Source: a virus
Length of the DNA stretch: 32,630 nucleotides
Virus record (IMG/VR): IMGVR_UViG_3300033150_000822
Span: 1 to 32,630 of that record
Direction: 5' to 3' (one strand)
Shown piece after piece: positions 12,360 through 20,701 of this stretch. Made by a program: the position numbers and the translations under genes. The number at the start of each line of letters is the position of its first letter. Positions within the stretch are counted from its first letter, which is position 1. The notes beneath the pieces were generated by a model. The model was not told where the DNA came from and did no database searches. It saw only the letters and a list, made by a program, of their open reading frames with translations.

Positions 12360-15300
12360 AGAGTGAGAATGTTATAGAAATTAAGAATGTAGAAGATTTT
12401 GAGAAACTCCGAGTGTACAATCTCCATAAAGATGATAATATAAAAGAACTAGATGATAAAAGGCTCATTGCAGCCCACTTTGAAGTACATAGAGCATGGA
12501 CTCTCTTCAAAAAGTTTGGGAAATTTGGAGATTGGACAAAGAAGGAACTTATAGAATACCACAATAAGGTTGTGAAGGAAATGGCTTCCAGGAACATGAA
12601 ACATGAAAGTCCTCTCCTAGCAGAAAAGATAGCTATCATCAAAGACACAAGATTCGCTAGATGTTCAGAATTTGAGATAAATGGTCAAATATTCGAGAAT
12701 CCCTGTAAAGACGAGGGAGCAAATGCTGCAGCATGCTTCGTTAATTTCCTGAAGACAAAAGGCGTCACGAAGGTCAAAGCTCCAAATATTGGTCCAAATG
12801 CTCAAAGATTTCTAGAAGAGGGAAACATTACAATCGAACATCTCTCTTATGCTCCTGTGAAATCTAAGGGGGAACAAAACCTCCCAAAGATAACTCTTGA
12901 GGATTTCTTATCTAAAATTCAATCATTCTGTATTTCCAACCCCTCAGTTATCCTCACAGGCTCTATTGTCAATGAGGGATATACGACAGGGGACATTGAT
13001 ATACTGATAAGGGGAAAAGAGAATGATCCTACAGTTCAGAAGACTATGTTTAGAATAATCAGAATGTTCGATAAGGACACACAGAAGAGGCTCCACTTCT
13101 TATTTGTAGATGATTTGTCTGGTCCATTCACTTCATTTGTTCCGCTCTACAAACAAGTTGTCGAGAAAACAGACTTAGAAAAGGTCGAGATGTCCGATTT
13201 CTCATTCATTCCTCCTCTAAAGGCTGGGAGAAGATCAGAGAGGGAGCTTTTCAAGACTGATGAAATTCAAAAAGACATACCAGAAGACAAATTCCCTCTC
13301 ATAGTCCAGCTCAAATATGATGGATTACGTGGCCAAATACATAAACAGAACAGCAAAGTCACAATTTACTCTGATGATGGGAAAAACATAACAGACTCTC
13401 TTCGAAAAATAGCAGAAGAGGTCAGAAACCTCAATGAAGACAATTTCATTCTAGACTGTGAAATAGAGCAATGGAAAGATGGTAGGCATATTGGTCGTGA
13501 GGTAATTGCTGGTAGGACACATCAGAAAACTCCATTCGACGATACAGGTACAGTAGCATCTCTTTTCGATGTTATGGTTTGGAAAGGAAAGTACATACTG
13601 AAAGAACCATATGAACAAAGATTTAATCATCTCTATGAATTAAATATCAAACAATCTGAAATGTATTTCTCTAAGACTCCGGAGAAATCTCTCAACATAG
13701 CACCTAGTATAAAAGTGAACAATTACTCTGATCTCAGGAAAGCTATAGTCAAGTGTTTCTCTCAAAAATACTCTGAAGGTGCTATGATCAAACAAGCAAG
13801 TTCCATTTATGAGAAAGATGGAATCACAATGAATTGGTGGAAGGTTAAAAAATATGCGGAAGTCCATGCTATAGTTACCAAGCGTGTCGAAACGAAAACA
13901 CCTAATGTCTACACTTATCATCTTGGTCTCTCAATTCCAACTAAGTTTGAGAAAGAAATTAAGGAGAAAGTATCTATAAATAATAAAGAATATATAGAAA
14001 CTGGGAAATGCTTCAATTCGAAAAAGAAACTCAAGATCGGAGACATTGTTACAGTCAAATTCCATACCTTATTCACATACTCTAATGGGACGTTTTCCCT
14101 CAAATTATACGAGCCTAAAATCATGGAGCATAGACCTCTAGAGAAAGAGCCAGACGACATATACGAGGCTGTCCTTATCGCTAAAAAAGCTGGGCTCCTA
14201 CAAACTAAGGAACGTCTGACCGAAGAGGACATACAATCCTTATCTTCAGCCGTCCAGACACTAATATTTGATAAGAAGAAATTTACGAAACAGAAAGCCA
14301 TCGCCTGGGCAAAGTCTCATAACTTCAAATTCAATAATGTCGAAGAAACCCCTAATTTCTGGAGGCTCAGACAATTTGAACCAGACTTATGTAAGAGGGC
14401 TGGTGGACTCAAAGAATTTGACGATGGAGTAAGAGCGTACATTTGTGTTACACAGCTTTCTTCCGAAGAAGAGAAACAATTGTATGATTTAAAAGTATCT
14501 GATTTATCTGAAGATAAAAAATGGGGAGCGTATCTAGGCTCACATTATCGTGGAAAATCTGGTCATCTTGATCTCAGACTAGAACGGGAAGACGATTGCT
14601 GTGGCTGGACTCTCTTTGCATTCCCTGAGGGTGCAATAAAAGAAGATGTTACAACAGTTAAGCAAGCAAAAGAATTAGATAAGAAGATCGACATAAAGTT
14701 CAAGCCCACATACACTGAAACGAAGACACAATGTACACCCAAAGCCCCCGAACCTAAAGAGTGGATGGGATATGAAAAAGCAGTTCCTCCTGGTGAAGTG
14801 GGTGCTACGAAACATGAATGGGGTGTCTTCACAGACTTCGATCACGGGACAGTCGAATATCTCTGCTCCAAACCATATTTCTACGAATACTATTTCCATA
14901 TGAAACGATATAAGGGAATCTTCTATTTCAGACAGCTTGAAAATGTTTGGAAAGAGAAAACACAACCAGGGAGATTCGTCTGGTTTGCCTGGAAAGCTAA
15001 GACTGATGAACCTTATGTTCTCACGAAACGTTCAATCACTTCTAATTACCATACTCATAAGGGACAATCCGAACTACCAAGGCATGTCAGAAAACAGATT
15101 CCCGAGCAATACAGATATTGGGAGAAACCCAATTCTTTTGAAGTCAGGAAAGCTTTGATCGAAGCAATCAAAAAGAAGGAAGTAAAGATAAGATTTGAGC
15201 TCTCTGAAGAAGAAGAGTCTACACATAGCGAACTTACCAAAGGCAAATATGCCCTTGTACATCACTGGTGGAAAGGACAGACTGTCGTCCGTGAGGGTCC

Positions 15301-16084
15301 AACAACAGAACATTATGATTTGTATATCAAGACTCCAGATAGAGAAAAACTCCTACACTATATATTAGTTAAGAATCCTCTTAAAACTCACGTCTCCTCA
15401 GCTCTCATTGCCGAACCTGTAGGAGATAAGTATTTGACAATTGGCAAGGGTAAGCCAGTCGAGATAGCTCCAGGACAACCAGATAATCCCACAAAGAACA
15501 CACCAGCTTATTTAGAGCAGGTCGCTTCTGGAGAAGTCACGATTTTTGAAGATAAAGAACTCTTCAAGAAATTTAAGTTCGAAAAACTCGGAACATGGAT
15601 CTTTGTAAGAGAACAGAAGACAAATATGTGGACAGCATCAAAAGCGGAGAATCTATCGGAGGAAAAAAAAGTAGAATTATCAGAAGTCAATGCAGCACAT
15701 GTTTTACTTTCTTTCGGCAAAGATGTAGCTCTCTCCCCAGGTGTTTGGAACGGATTCTATTATCCTCCAGAAGTTATCCATAAGGTTGCAAATCTTGTCG
15801 ATGGTTGTCCTATTGACGTCGAACACAATGGGCGAAAAGTAGGGAAAGTTCTGTCTCATAAAATGTCTGGGGATGATTTAATAATAAATCCGCTCATAAC
15901 AGAAGAAAAGATTAAAGAGGATTACGATAAAGGAAAATATTGTTGGTCAATGGATTTCACATTAATGGTCGATAAAATCAGGAGGATAGTCAAAGATGTT
16001 AAGAAGGTATTCTTTGCCTCTCTAGTTGAGAACCCAGCATGTAAGGTTTGTACAACAGCTACTAAAAAATGTGAGCACGTATGA
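12356..16084 (+). CDS. Giant multidomain protein: nucleotidyltransferase-like, ATP-dependent ligase, LigD phosphoesterase-like and prohead-protease-like parts
   Basis: 1242 residues in one frame. In order: 201-218 TGSIVNEGYTTGDIDILI, the GS..DxD signature of polymerase-beta-type nucleotidyltransferases; 320-325 KYDGLR, ligase motif I with the adenylated Lys, then LDCE (366-369), LFDVMVW (403-409), EGAMIK (474-479) and WWKVKK (494-499), a complete ATP-dependent ligase set; an OB-like part to about 595; a segment at 640-700 with FWRLRQFEPDLC and FDDGVRAY; 729-742 SHYRGKSGHLDLRL and 966-991 with TEHYDLYIK, two LigD 3'-phosphoesterase-like units; and from 1124 an XkdF or S78-like protease part with His in DVEHNG (1157) and Ser in YCWSMDF (1198). 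Its place between portal and scaffold is where the prohead protease belongs. Whether the ligase works in DNA repair, end processing or only structurally is unknown. Confidence 0.8.
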   Translation: MKSENVIEIKNVEDFEKLRVYNLHKDDNIKELDDKRLIAAHFEVHRAWTLFKKFGKFGDWTKKELIEYHNKVVKEMASRNMKHESPLLAEKIAIIKDTRFARCSEFEINGQIFENPCKDEGANAAACFVNFLKTKGVTKVKAPNIGPNAQRFLEEGNITIEHLSYAPVKSKGEQNLPKITLEDFLSKIQSFCISNPSVILTGSIVNEGYTTGDIDILIRGKENDPTVQKTMFRIIRMFDKDTQKRLHFLFVDDLSGPFTSFVPLYKQVVEKTDLEKVEMSDFSFIPPLKAGRRSERELFKTDEIQKDIPEDKFPLIVQLKYDGLRGQIHKQNSKVTIYSDDGKNITDSLRKIAEEVRNLNEDNFILDCEIEQWKDGRHIGREVIAGRTHQKTPFDDTGTVASLFDVMVWKGKYILKEPYEQRFNHLYELNIKQSEMYFSKTPEKSLNIAPSIKVNNYSDLRKAIVKCFSQKYSEGAMIKQASSIYEKDGITMNWWKVKKYAEVHAIVTKRVETKTPNVYTYHLGLSIPTKFEKEIKEKVSINNKEYIETGKCFNSKKKLKIGDIVTVKFHTLFTYSNGTFSLKLYEPKIMEHRPLEKEPDDIYEAVLIAKKAGLLQTKERLTEEDIQSLSSAVQTLIFDKKKFTKQKAIAWAKSHNFKFNNVEETPNFWRLRQFEPDLCKRAGGLKEFDDGVRAYICVTQLSSEEEKQLYDLKVSDLSEDKKWGAYLGSHYRGKSGHLDLRLEREDDCCGWTLFAFPEGAIKEDVTTVKQAKELDKKIDIKFKPTYTETKTQCTPKAPEPKEWMGYEKAVPPGEVGATKHEWGVFTDFDHGTVEYLCSKPYFYEYYFHMKRYKGIFYFRQLENVWKEKTQPGRFVWFAWKAKTDEPYVLTKRSITSNYHTHKGQSELPRHVRKQIPEQYRYWEKPNSFEVRKALIEAIKKKEVKIRFELSEEEESTHSELTKGKYALVHHWWKGQTVVREGPTTEHYDLYIKTPDREKLLHYILVKNPLKTHVSSALIAEPVGDKYLTIGKGKPVEIAPGQPDNPTKNTPAYLEQVASGEVTIFEDKELFKKFKFEKLGTWIFVREQKTNMWTASKAENLSEEKKVELSEVNAAHVLLSFGKDVALSPGVWNGFYYPPEVIHKVANLVDGCPIDVEHNGRKVGKVLSHKMSGDDLIINPLITEEKIKEDYDKGKYCWSMDFTLMVDKIRRIVKDVKKVFFASLVENPACKVCTTATKKCEHV

Positions 16085-16764
16085 AAGACTACATAGGCGG
16101 AGTGTTAGACGCACAATTTAAAGTGTTTGAAAAAAGAGGAAATTTCAAACTTAAAATTTGGTCTAAAAACCCTGACTACATGTTCTGGTTACACTCTCAG
16201 CTTAAGTCTGGCGAGTTTAATAAGAAAGAGAACACGAACACAGCTTCTATACATTGGGAAGACAAGCGGATTGAGAAATTAGAAAAGTTCACTCCTAACC
16301 TTCATGTGTTTGATAAGATCATCTCTTCTATCATTAAGTTTCAAAACACAGAATTTCCAGACGTCTACTCTAGGAGATACGCACTTCTGACAATAAGGGA
16401 CACACTTGATTCGCCACTTACATTTCATGGCTCACCAAATGTCGAATATATCGCAGGTTTTTTTGATGTCTCATCGGTAGTTACGTTTGTTAAACATACT
16501 CCTAGAATATATATAGAGTTTAGGAGCAGAGAAGTTTTGGAGGCACTTAGGGATTTCTTAGGAGCAGGACGTATATACAAGATGGGAAATATTTACGCAA
16601 TTGTGTTCATGAAATGGGAGACTGAGTTCCAAGTTGTTCAACTTCTGTATCCTCATATTAGACGAAAGAAGAAACATTTCACAGTTTTATACGATCTTTT
16701 CTCAGAACATATTAGTTTGAAGGATGCTGAAAGAACAATCGTCTTCCTCAACAAACGTAAGTGA
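16081..16764 (+). CDS. LAGLIDADG-family protein
   Basis: 227 residues with two LAGLIDADG-type motifs, DYIGGVLDA (residues 3-11) and EYIAGFFDV (122-130). Each keeps the acidic residue (D10 and D129) that binds metal in homing endonucleases. After the second motif come IYIEFRSREVLEALRDFLG and GRIYK, and near the end LLYPHIRRKKKHF, all matching the monomeric two-repeat endonuclease pattern. It is joined by an ATGA overlap to the giant gene and shares the late operon. It may be a free-standing homing endonuclease or a domesticated DNA-binding relative. The usual flanking GxG residues are altered (IGGVLDA), so activity is uncertain. Confidence 0.7.
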   Translation: MKDYIGGVLDAQFKVFEKRGNFKLKIWSKNPDYMFWLHSQLKSGEFNKKENTNTASIHWEDKRIEKLEKFTPNLHVFDKIISSIIKFQNTEFPDVYSRRYALLTIRDTLDSPLTFHGSPNVEYIAGFFDVSSVVTFVKHTPRIYIEFRSREVLEALRDFLGAGRIYKMGNIYAIVFMKWETEFQVVQLLYPHIRRKKKHFTVLYDLFSEHISLKDAERTIVFLNKRK

Positions 16765-16796
16765 AACTCTCGTTTCATCAGCTCTCTTTCAGAAAT

Positions 16797-16809
16797 GTTA
16801 TAAATATAT
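16797..16809 (+). promoter_or_regulatory. Internal promoter for the capsid genes
   Basis: GTTATAAATATAT is a good archaeal TATA box. A start 25 bases downstream falls just before GGTGAT (16829-16834) and the ATG at 16838, giving a very short leader. This would allow extra expression of scaffold, decoration and major capsid genes, which are needed in high amounts. It overlies the end and the space after the LAGLIDADG gene. Confidence 0.5.
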
Positions 16810-16837
16810 TACATTACTTATATTATTTGGTGATACA

Positions 16838-17353
16838 ATGTCGGATGAGAGCGAGACCCTAAAGTATCCGCTCCCAGATAGCAAGAAACCATTGAAAGTA
16901 GATGGATCTGCTATAGAATATATTGTTCTTTTTCCAAAAGGATACAAAGAATATCCTGAAAAGGAGATAGAGCAAGAAGAAATAGACAGACTGCAAGATG
17001 AAATAAGCAGGCTGAAGAAAGAGCTTGAAGCTCTTACTGAGGAGAGAGATACTTTAAGTCAAAAACTTTCTGAAATAGAAAAAAGAGAAAAAGAAGAATT
17101 GATACAAGACGTCTCAGCAATTAAAGAGAAGCTCGGTATCACGGAAGAGGGAGAAAATCCCCTAAGTGATCTGCCTCTAGAGACTCTTAGAGCCATCATA
17201 GCAACTCTTTCTAAAATTCCTATACCGGATGAAGAAAGAGAAGATGAAGCCGAACCTAAAGTACCACCTGAAAAACCAGTTCCAGAAGAGAAGAAACTTT
17301 CCGCAGAGGAAAAGTTTAGACTAGAACTCTATGGACATAAGGAGGAGATTTAA
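16838..17353 (+). CDS. Probable capsid scaffolding protein
   Basis: 171 residues from ATG 16838, chosen over an upstream in-frame start because GGTGAT sits four bases before it and a TATA box is suitably placed. Residues about 40-90 form a clear coiled coil (EEIDRLQDEISRLKKELEAL, TEERDTLSQKLSEIEKRE). The protein is very acidic, and a proline- and charge-rich linker (EPKVPPEKPVPEEKK) leads to a short C-terminal helix (AEEKFRLELYGHKEEI). This is the typical build of a scaffold that guides procapsid assembly and contacts the capsid by its C terminus. It lies directly before the decoration and major capsid genes. Confidence 0.7.
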   Translation: MSDESETLKYPLPDSKKPLKVDGSAIEYIVLFPKGYKEYPEKEIEQEEIDRLQDEISRLKKELEALTEERDTLSQKLSEIEKREKEELIQDVSAIKEKLGITEEGENPLSDLPLETLRAIIATLSKIPIPDEEREDEAEPKVPPEKPVPEEKKLSAEEKFRLELYGHKEEI

Positions 17354-17785
17354 ATGACAAGTGCAGGAGATATAGTAAAAGAACACACTCTCTGTGTCAT
17401 ACCTTTTGCAGCTGACTCATCTGTTTCCGCCTCCCCCTCTGATATAGCAGTCGGAGATGTTGTCTGTGTCCTAGGAAATACTGGTGCTACAGATGGTATA
17501 TTCCCAGCACAATCTTCAGATACTGGACCATTTTTCGTTGCGATAGATTCAACAGAGTCCGCTTCGAGCACAGAAGTAAGATGTGTTGTAGATGGTTTCG
17601 TGTATGTTAGACACAATAAAGCTTCTGCCATAGCTCCAGGAGCTTGGGTAGCAGCTGAAGATGATGGTATGGTTCAGCAAGCAACTGCACAGACTGATAT
17701 AGCTAAAGGGCTCATAGTTGGATGGGCTCCATACGGTGTAGAAGCAGATGAAAGTGAGTTTGTGCTAATAAAATTGGGTGTTTAA
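17354..17785 (+). CDS. Probable capsid decoration protein (DUF2190-like)
   Basis: 143 residues, small, alanine- and glycine-rich and beta-rich. It has the pattern GDVVCVLGNTGATDGIF, then VDGFVYVRHNKASAIAPGAW, then AKGLIVGWAPYG, like DUF2190-type proteins found next to major capsid genes. Such proteins bind the outside of the capsid or stabilise it. GGAGGAG precedes the ATG right after the scaffold stop, and the gene is immediately followed by the major capsid gene. Assignment rests on pattern and position. Confidence 0.6.
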   Translation: MTSAGDIVKEHTLCVIPFAADSSVSASPSDIAVGDVVCVLGNTGATDGIFPAQSSDTGPFFVAIDSTESASSTEVRCVVDGFVYVRHNKASAIAPGAWVAAEDDGMVQQATAQTDIAKGLIVGWAPYGVEADESEFVLIKLGV

Positions 17786-17786
17786 A

Positions 17787-18653
17787 ATGGCTGAAGAATT
17801 TAAAATGTCTGATGGATTCCTGGATATAAATAAGATTCAGGATATAAAAGCAAAAGTGATAGCAGGAGAGGTCATAGGTCTATCGAAAGCGAAATTGGAT
17901 CTTAGGGAACTTTGTGAAGTTATTCCCATGCCTAAACTTTTAGGTACAAGATACATTGCAACATCTCTATCTGCTAATGAAAATGTTAAAGTTCTTGAGG
18001 AAGCTGACATCGATAGCCACGATTATACTAAGGTTGACTTTGATTTGGCGTACAAAGGTAAAAACGTGGTCCATGTGGCAATACCGGATGAGAGTGAGAT
18101 GCAGGCTGATTTCTCTGTTATAAGGCTACATACGCAGGATGCTGCGGCAGCTTTAGCGAAAGTTGAGAATAAGCAGATAATAGAAGCTCTTAATGATGCC
18201 ACGCATTCAGTTACTGGTTCTAGCTGGTCTGGTGCAAATGATCCTTCTGACGATATAATGCAGGCTATCGCCGAGATTTCAGACTCTGATCAGTTGTTCT
18301 CCCCAGACACGCTTTTAATGCATCCTCTGGTATGGGCTAAGCTCAGTTCAAACGAGGAAATTAAAAAGTATATAGCTAGAGACACTGTAGCAAAGACTGG
18401 AAAGCTCCCACAAGTTTGTGGACTTAACGTTGTTTCTCACCCAGCAATGGCTTACTTTACTACAAATACATATACAGACACTGCGATAGTGCTCGATAGT
18501 AAAGCACCGGCTCTATGTTTGGGTGATGGACCAGTAAAAGTTAAGAAATACTACAACAACACGAAGTTCTACACAGGAATAGCTGTTGCGAAGTGGATAC
18601 AGCCAAAACTGTTGCTTGATGATGCTGTTAGATACATCACTGGTGTCAGTTAA
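17787..18653 (+). CDS. Major capsid protein, HK97 fold
   Basis: 288 residues from ATG 17787, with GGGTGTT just upstream; an in-frame start nine bases earlier is less likely. Features fitting an HK97-type capsid protein are a helical N terminus with LRELCEVIPMPKLLGTRY, a central block (QAIAEISDSDQLFSPDTLLM and HPLVWAKLSSNEEIKKYI) and the C-terminal pattern GLNVVSHPAMAYF...TAIVLDSKAPALCLGDG. About 290 residues is on the short side of the normal range. It forms the capsid shell after scaffold release. The next frame overlaps its end. Confidence 0.85.
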   Translation: MAEEFKMSDGFLDINKIQDIKAKVIAGEVIGLSKAKLDLRELCEVIPMPKLLGTRYIATSLSANENVKVLEEADIDSHDYTKVDFDLAYKGKNVVHVAIPDESEMQADFSVIRLHTQDAAAALAKVENKQIIEALNDATHSVTGSSWSGANDPSDDIMQAIAEISDSDQLFSPDTLLMHPLVWAKLSSNEEIKKYIARDTVAKTGKLPQVCGLNVVSHPAMAYFTTNTYTDTAIVLDSKAPALCLGDGPVKVKKYYNNTKFYTGIAVAKWIQPKLLLDDAVRYITGVS

Positions 18654-19062
18654 AGGTGAAACCTGGAACACGCAATGGAACGCTGGATCTATAGACCAAT
18701 ACTTTACAGTACAATTCAACAAGGCTGAGGTAGCGTCAGATGCAACAGCTTCTGACCTCCTTTTCATTGCACCATACGATCTTGAACTAACCGAAGCCAA
18801 GATTGCTTTTGGAGCTAGTGTGGATGTTGATGCATCAAATTACTTCACCTTGACCGTAGCAAACTTAACGTCTGCTGAAACCTTAACTGGTTTTACAAAT
18901 GCAACCACGTCTGTCGGTTGGTCACAAGCAGTTGATCTCACACTAACAGGTACAGATTTGGATGCTGGGGACGTAGTGGGAATCGGTAAAGCTAATGAAG
19001 GTGCTGGAGCGACTCTAGTACAACCCCCATATGTTTTGGTGCTAAGCTTCAAGAAGAGATAG
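18643..19062 (+). CDS. Beta-rich virion protein, possible head decoration or fibre
   Basis: About 139 residues from GTG 18643, overlapping the capsid stop; the frame is open further back but the earlier part reads as out-of-frame capsid sequence. The protein is strand-rich with Thr, Ala and Asp (LTEAKIAFGASVDVDASNYF, LTLTGTDLDAGDVVGIG), like a jelly-roll or Ig-type domain. Position right after the capsid gene suggests a surface protein of the head. No exact family is recognised, and the start is uncertain because no clear ribosome-binding site is visible. Confidence 0.6.
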   Translation: MSVKGETWNTQWNAGSIDQYFTVQFNKAEVASDATASDLLFIAPYDLELTEAKIAFGASVDVDASNYFTLTVANLTSAETLTGFTNATTSVGWSQAVDLTLTGTDLDAGDVVGIGKANEGAGATLVQPPYVLVLSFKKR

Positions 19063-19069
19063 TGTTACT

Positions 19070-19474
19070 ATGGGTGTAACTTTCTGGGGCAAACATACAG
19101 CGGTTGAAGCAGGAAACACATACTTAGAAGACATCGATTGTCCCGCAGTAAATGCGAATGGGACATTCTGGGTAGATCTATATAGTGCAGAACCTGATCA
19201 TGTTATTGAGTTTCAGAGCATAACATTCGCCGGATCTCCTTCAACATATCCAGGTGATTTCTCAGGATCAATTGTCTGGAGGCTCGTGGATAAAGATGGT
19301 AATGTTATGTACCCCAGAACAGGTTCTGCATCTATACCCACAACGGAGGAAGCTTTCTCAGAGACGATCAGAGCTTGCGATAATTTTACAATACAATTCA
19401 AATCAACTGCTTCTGATGAAACTGAGAGCATAATTATAAGCTCTCTGAAACAAAAAAGGTACAAGGTGTTGTGA
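19070..19474 (+). CDS. Beta-rich virion protein, unknown
   Basis: 134 residues beginning MGVTFWGKHTAVEAGNTYLE. It is predicted to be mostly beta strands (VIEFQSITFAG, FSGSIVWRLVDKDGNVMY, NFTIQFKSTASD), similar in style to its upstream neighbour, and it may be a paralogous head decoration or fibre module. It lies seven bases after that gene. The ribosome-binding site is weak (GTGTTAC). It is shorter than typical tail fibres, so a head location fits better. Confidence 0.55.
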   Translation: MGVTFWGKHTAVEAGNTYLEDIDCPAVNANGTFWVDLYSAEPDHVIEFQSITFAGSPSTYPGDFSGSIVWRLVDKDGNVMYPRTGSASIPTTEEAFSETIRACDNFTIQFKSTASDETESIIISSLKQKRYKVL

Positions 19475-19478
19475 AAAC

Positions 19479-19613
19479 ATGGTTAAGATAGAGGTTGATC
19501 TAGCGAAAAAACTAGATAACATTTACTCTGAAATCTCCTCTGTGAAATCTGATATCTCTGATGTTAAGGTCTGGACTTCGTTCAGAATTCAGAGCCATGA
19601 ACGGGAAAGTTAA
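19479..19613 (+). CDS. Short coiled-coil frame, possibly the first half of a frameshifted gene
   Basis: 44 residues (MVKIEVDLAKKLDNIYSEIS...). The first 30 look like a coiled coil with heptad hydrophobics. The ATG at 19479 is four bases after the preceding stop, with GTTGTGAAAAC in front. It stops at 19613. The +1-shifted frame continues from 19546 to 19785 with a helix and membrane segment that would complete a typical coiled-coil-plus-anchor protein. A single protein by frameshift, a broken gene, or two overlapping genes are all possible. Confidence 0.5.
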   Translation: MVKIEVDLAKKLDNIYSEISSVKSDISDVKVWTSFRIQSHERES

Positions 19614-19785
19614 TATGAACATCAAGAAAAATGCCGAACAAGACGCACTCATAGCAAAAAACACTAACTTTCGGATGGTATCTAATGCGATCAAGAGTGA
19701 GAGCGATAGAAAGACCGTACTTACCGCTACCATCATAGCTACTTTAGTCGCTTCCCTGGTCAATGTGTTTGTGAATCTTTTATGA
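19561..19785 (+). CDS. Frame with C-terminal membrane helix, possibly the second half of a frameshifted gene
   Basis: Up to 74 residues if started at ATG 19561, but no Shine-Dalgarno sequence precedes any of its ATGs (19561, 19597, 19615). Residues about 18-50 are a charged helix (MNIKKNAEQDALIAKNTNFR). The last 22 are a membrane helix ending the protein (VLTATIIATLVASLVNVFVN). Coiled coil plus terminal anchor resembles XhlA-type lysis-accessory proteins or a membrane-attached virion protein. Its frame is +1 relative to the frame at 19479. The stop overlaps the next gene (ATGA). Confidence 0.5.
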   Translation: MLRSGLRSEFRAMNGKVNMNIKKNAEQDALIAKNTNFRMVSNAIKSESDRKTVLTATIIATLVASLVNVFVNLL

Positions 19786-20162
19786 TAACAAATGAGGAAG
19801 TACAAAGACTGGTCAAAGAGTTAGACCTTTCAGACGAGGATACCGAAGCATTCATCAATGACGCCGAAGACTTTCTAGGAGTAGATGAGAAGACACAGAG
19901 TACACTTTGGGATAGGGCAGTAAAATATTATGCTGCCTATCTCGCATTTATTTCATCGGACTTATACAAAAGTGTAAGAGTTGGAGATATAGCAGTTACA
20001 CGAGCAGTTGAATTTAAAGCAAACAATCTAAAGAAACTAGCTGAAGATGCAATTAAAGAAATCGATCCCACATTCGGAGGCATCATAGTAGACAGTACAT
20101 ATATGATAGATAAGAGCAGACCAGACTTCGTCGAGGGTGGTGTGGAGGACTGGTACACATGA
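19782..20162 (+). CDS. Probable head-tail connector (head completion) protein
   Basis: 126 residues, acidic N terminus with short helices (NEEVQRLVKELDLSDEDTEA), then LWDRAVKYYAAYLAFISSDL. This fits the small helical connector proteins (gp6 or gp15-like) that bind the portal. It is followed by the gpG-like and head-closure-like genes, the usual order for neck components. Start ATG 19782 overlaps the upstream stop. No exact family call is possible by eye; the assignment is mainly by order and helical style. Confidence 0.55.
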   Translation: MITNEEVQRLVKELDLSDEDTEAFINDAEDFLGVDEKTQSTLWDRAVKYYAAYLAFISSDLYKSVRVGDIAVTRAVEFKANNLKKLAEDAIKEIDPTFGGIIVDSTYMIDKSRPDFVEGGVEDWYT

Positions 20163-20701
20163 CATACGCACAAGGGATCAACGTTACGATCATACGTAGA
20201 GATTACACTAAAGTTGCCGTTAAAGCTCTCGATGACGGTGCGAAAGATGCTATTAAGGGAATCACAGATTTCATGTACGAGAAGCTGAGGAGCTACTTTG
20301 AAGCAGGAGGAACAGAAGCTGGCCCATGGGAGAGGACAGTTTTACCAACTGGACAGCCCCCATTAGGTGGGATAACTGGATCAATCTTCAGGTCAATAGA
20401 AGTAAAGAAAGTTGGGGATAAATCTTACGAATTATCTGTTACACATCCATACGCTGCAGTTCATGAATATGGGTTCTTTATAAAAGTTCCGGGAGCAGGA
20501 GTTGAACACATCCCTCCTATGATTTACAAACTCTGGAAGCTCGGATATACGTTAACATCGCCATCAAAACCATTTGTGCGAATACCCGCTAGACCATTCT
20601 TTGAGCCGGCGGTTGCGGCCACGAGAGTAGCATTTCCACAAGTTGCTAGGAGTTATATAAGAAAAGAACTCATGAATAATCTTAGGACATGTAGTGTTTA
20701 A
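20159..20701 (+). CDS. Tail completion or neck protein (HK97 gp10 / Mu gpG-like)
   Basis: 180 residues. The signature is clear: an N-terminal helix (GAKDAIKGITDFMYEKLRSY), a central segment with GPWERTV and GGITGSIFRSI, then the conserved YAAVHEYGFFI and near the end FVRIPARPFFEPAV. These are the hallmark motifs of the gp10/gpG family that joins the tail to the head-completion complex. Start ATG 20159 overlaps the previous stop. The gene ends with TAA immediately before the next ATG. Confidence 0.75.
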   Translation: MTYAQGINVTIIRRDYTKVAVKALDDGAKDAIKGITDFMYEKLRSYFEAGGTEAGPWERTVLPTGQPPLGGITGSIFRSIEVKKVGDKSYELSVTHPYAAVHEYGFFIKVPGAGVEHIPPMIYKLWKLGYTLTSPSKPFVRIPARPFFEPAVAATRVAFPQVARSYIRKELMNNLRTCSV

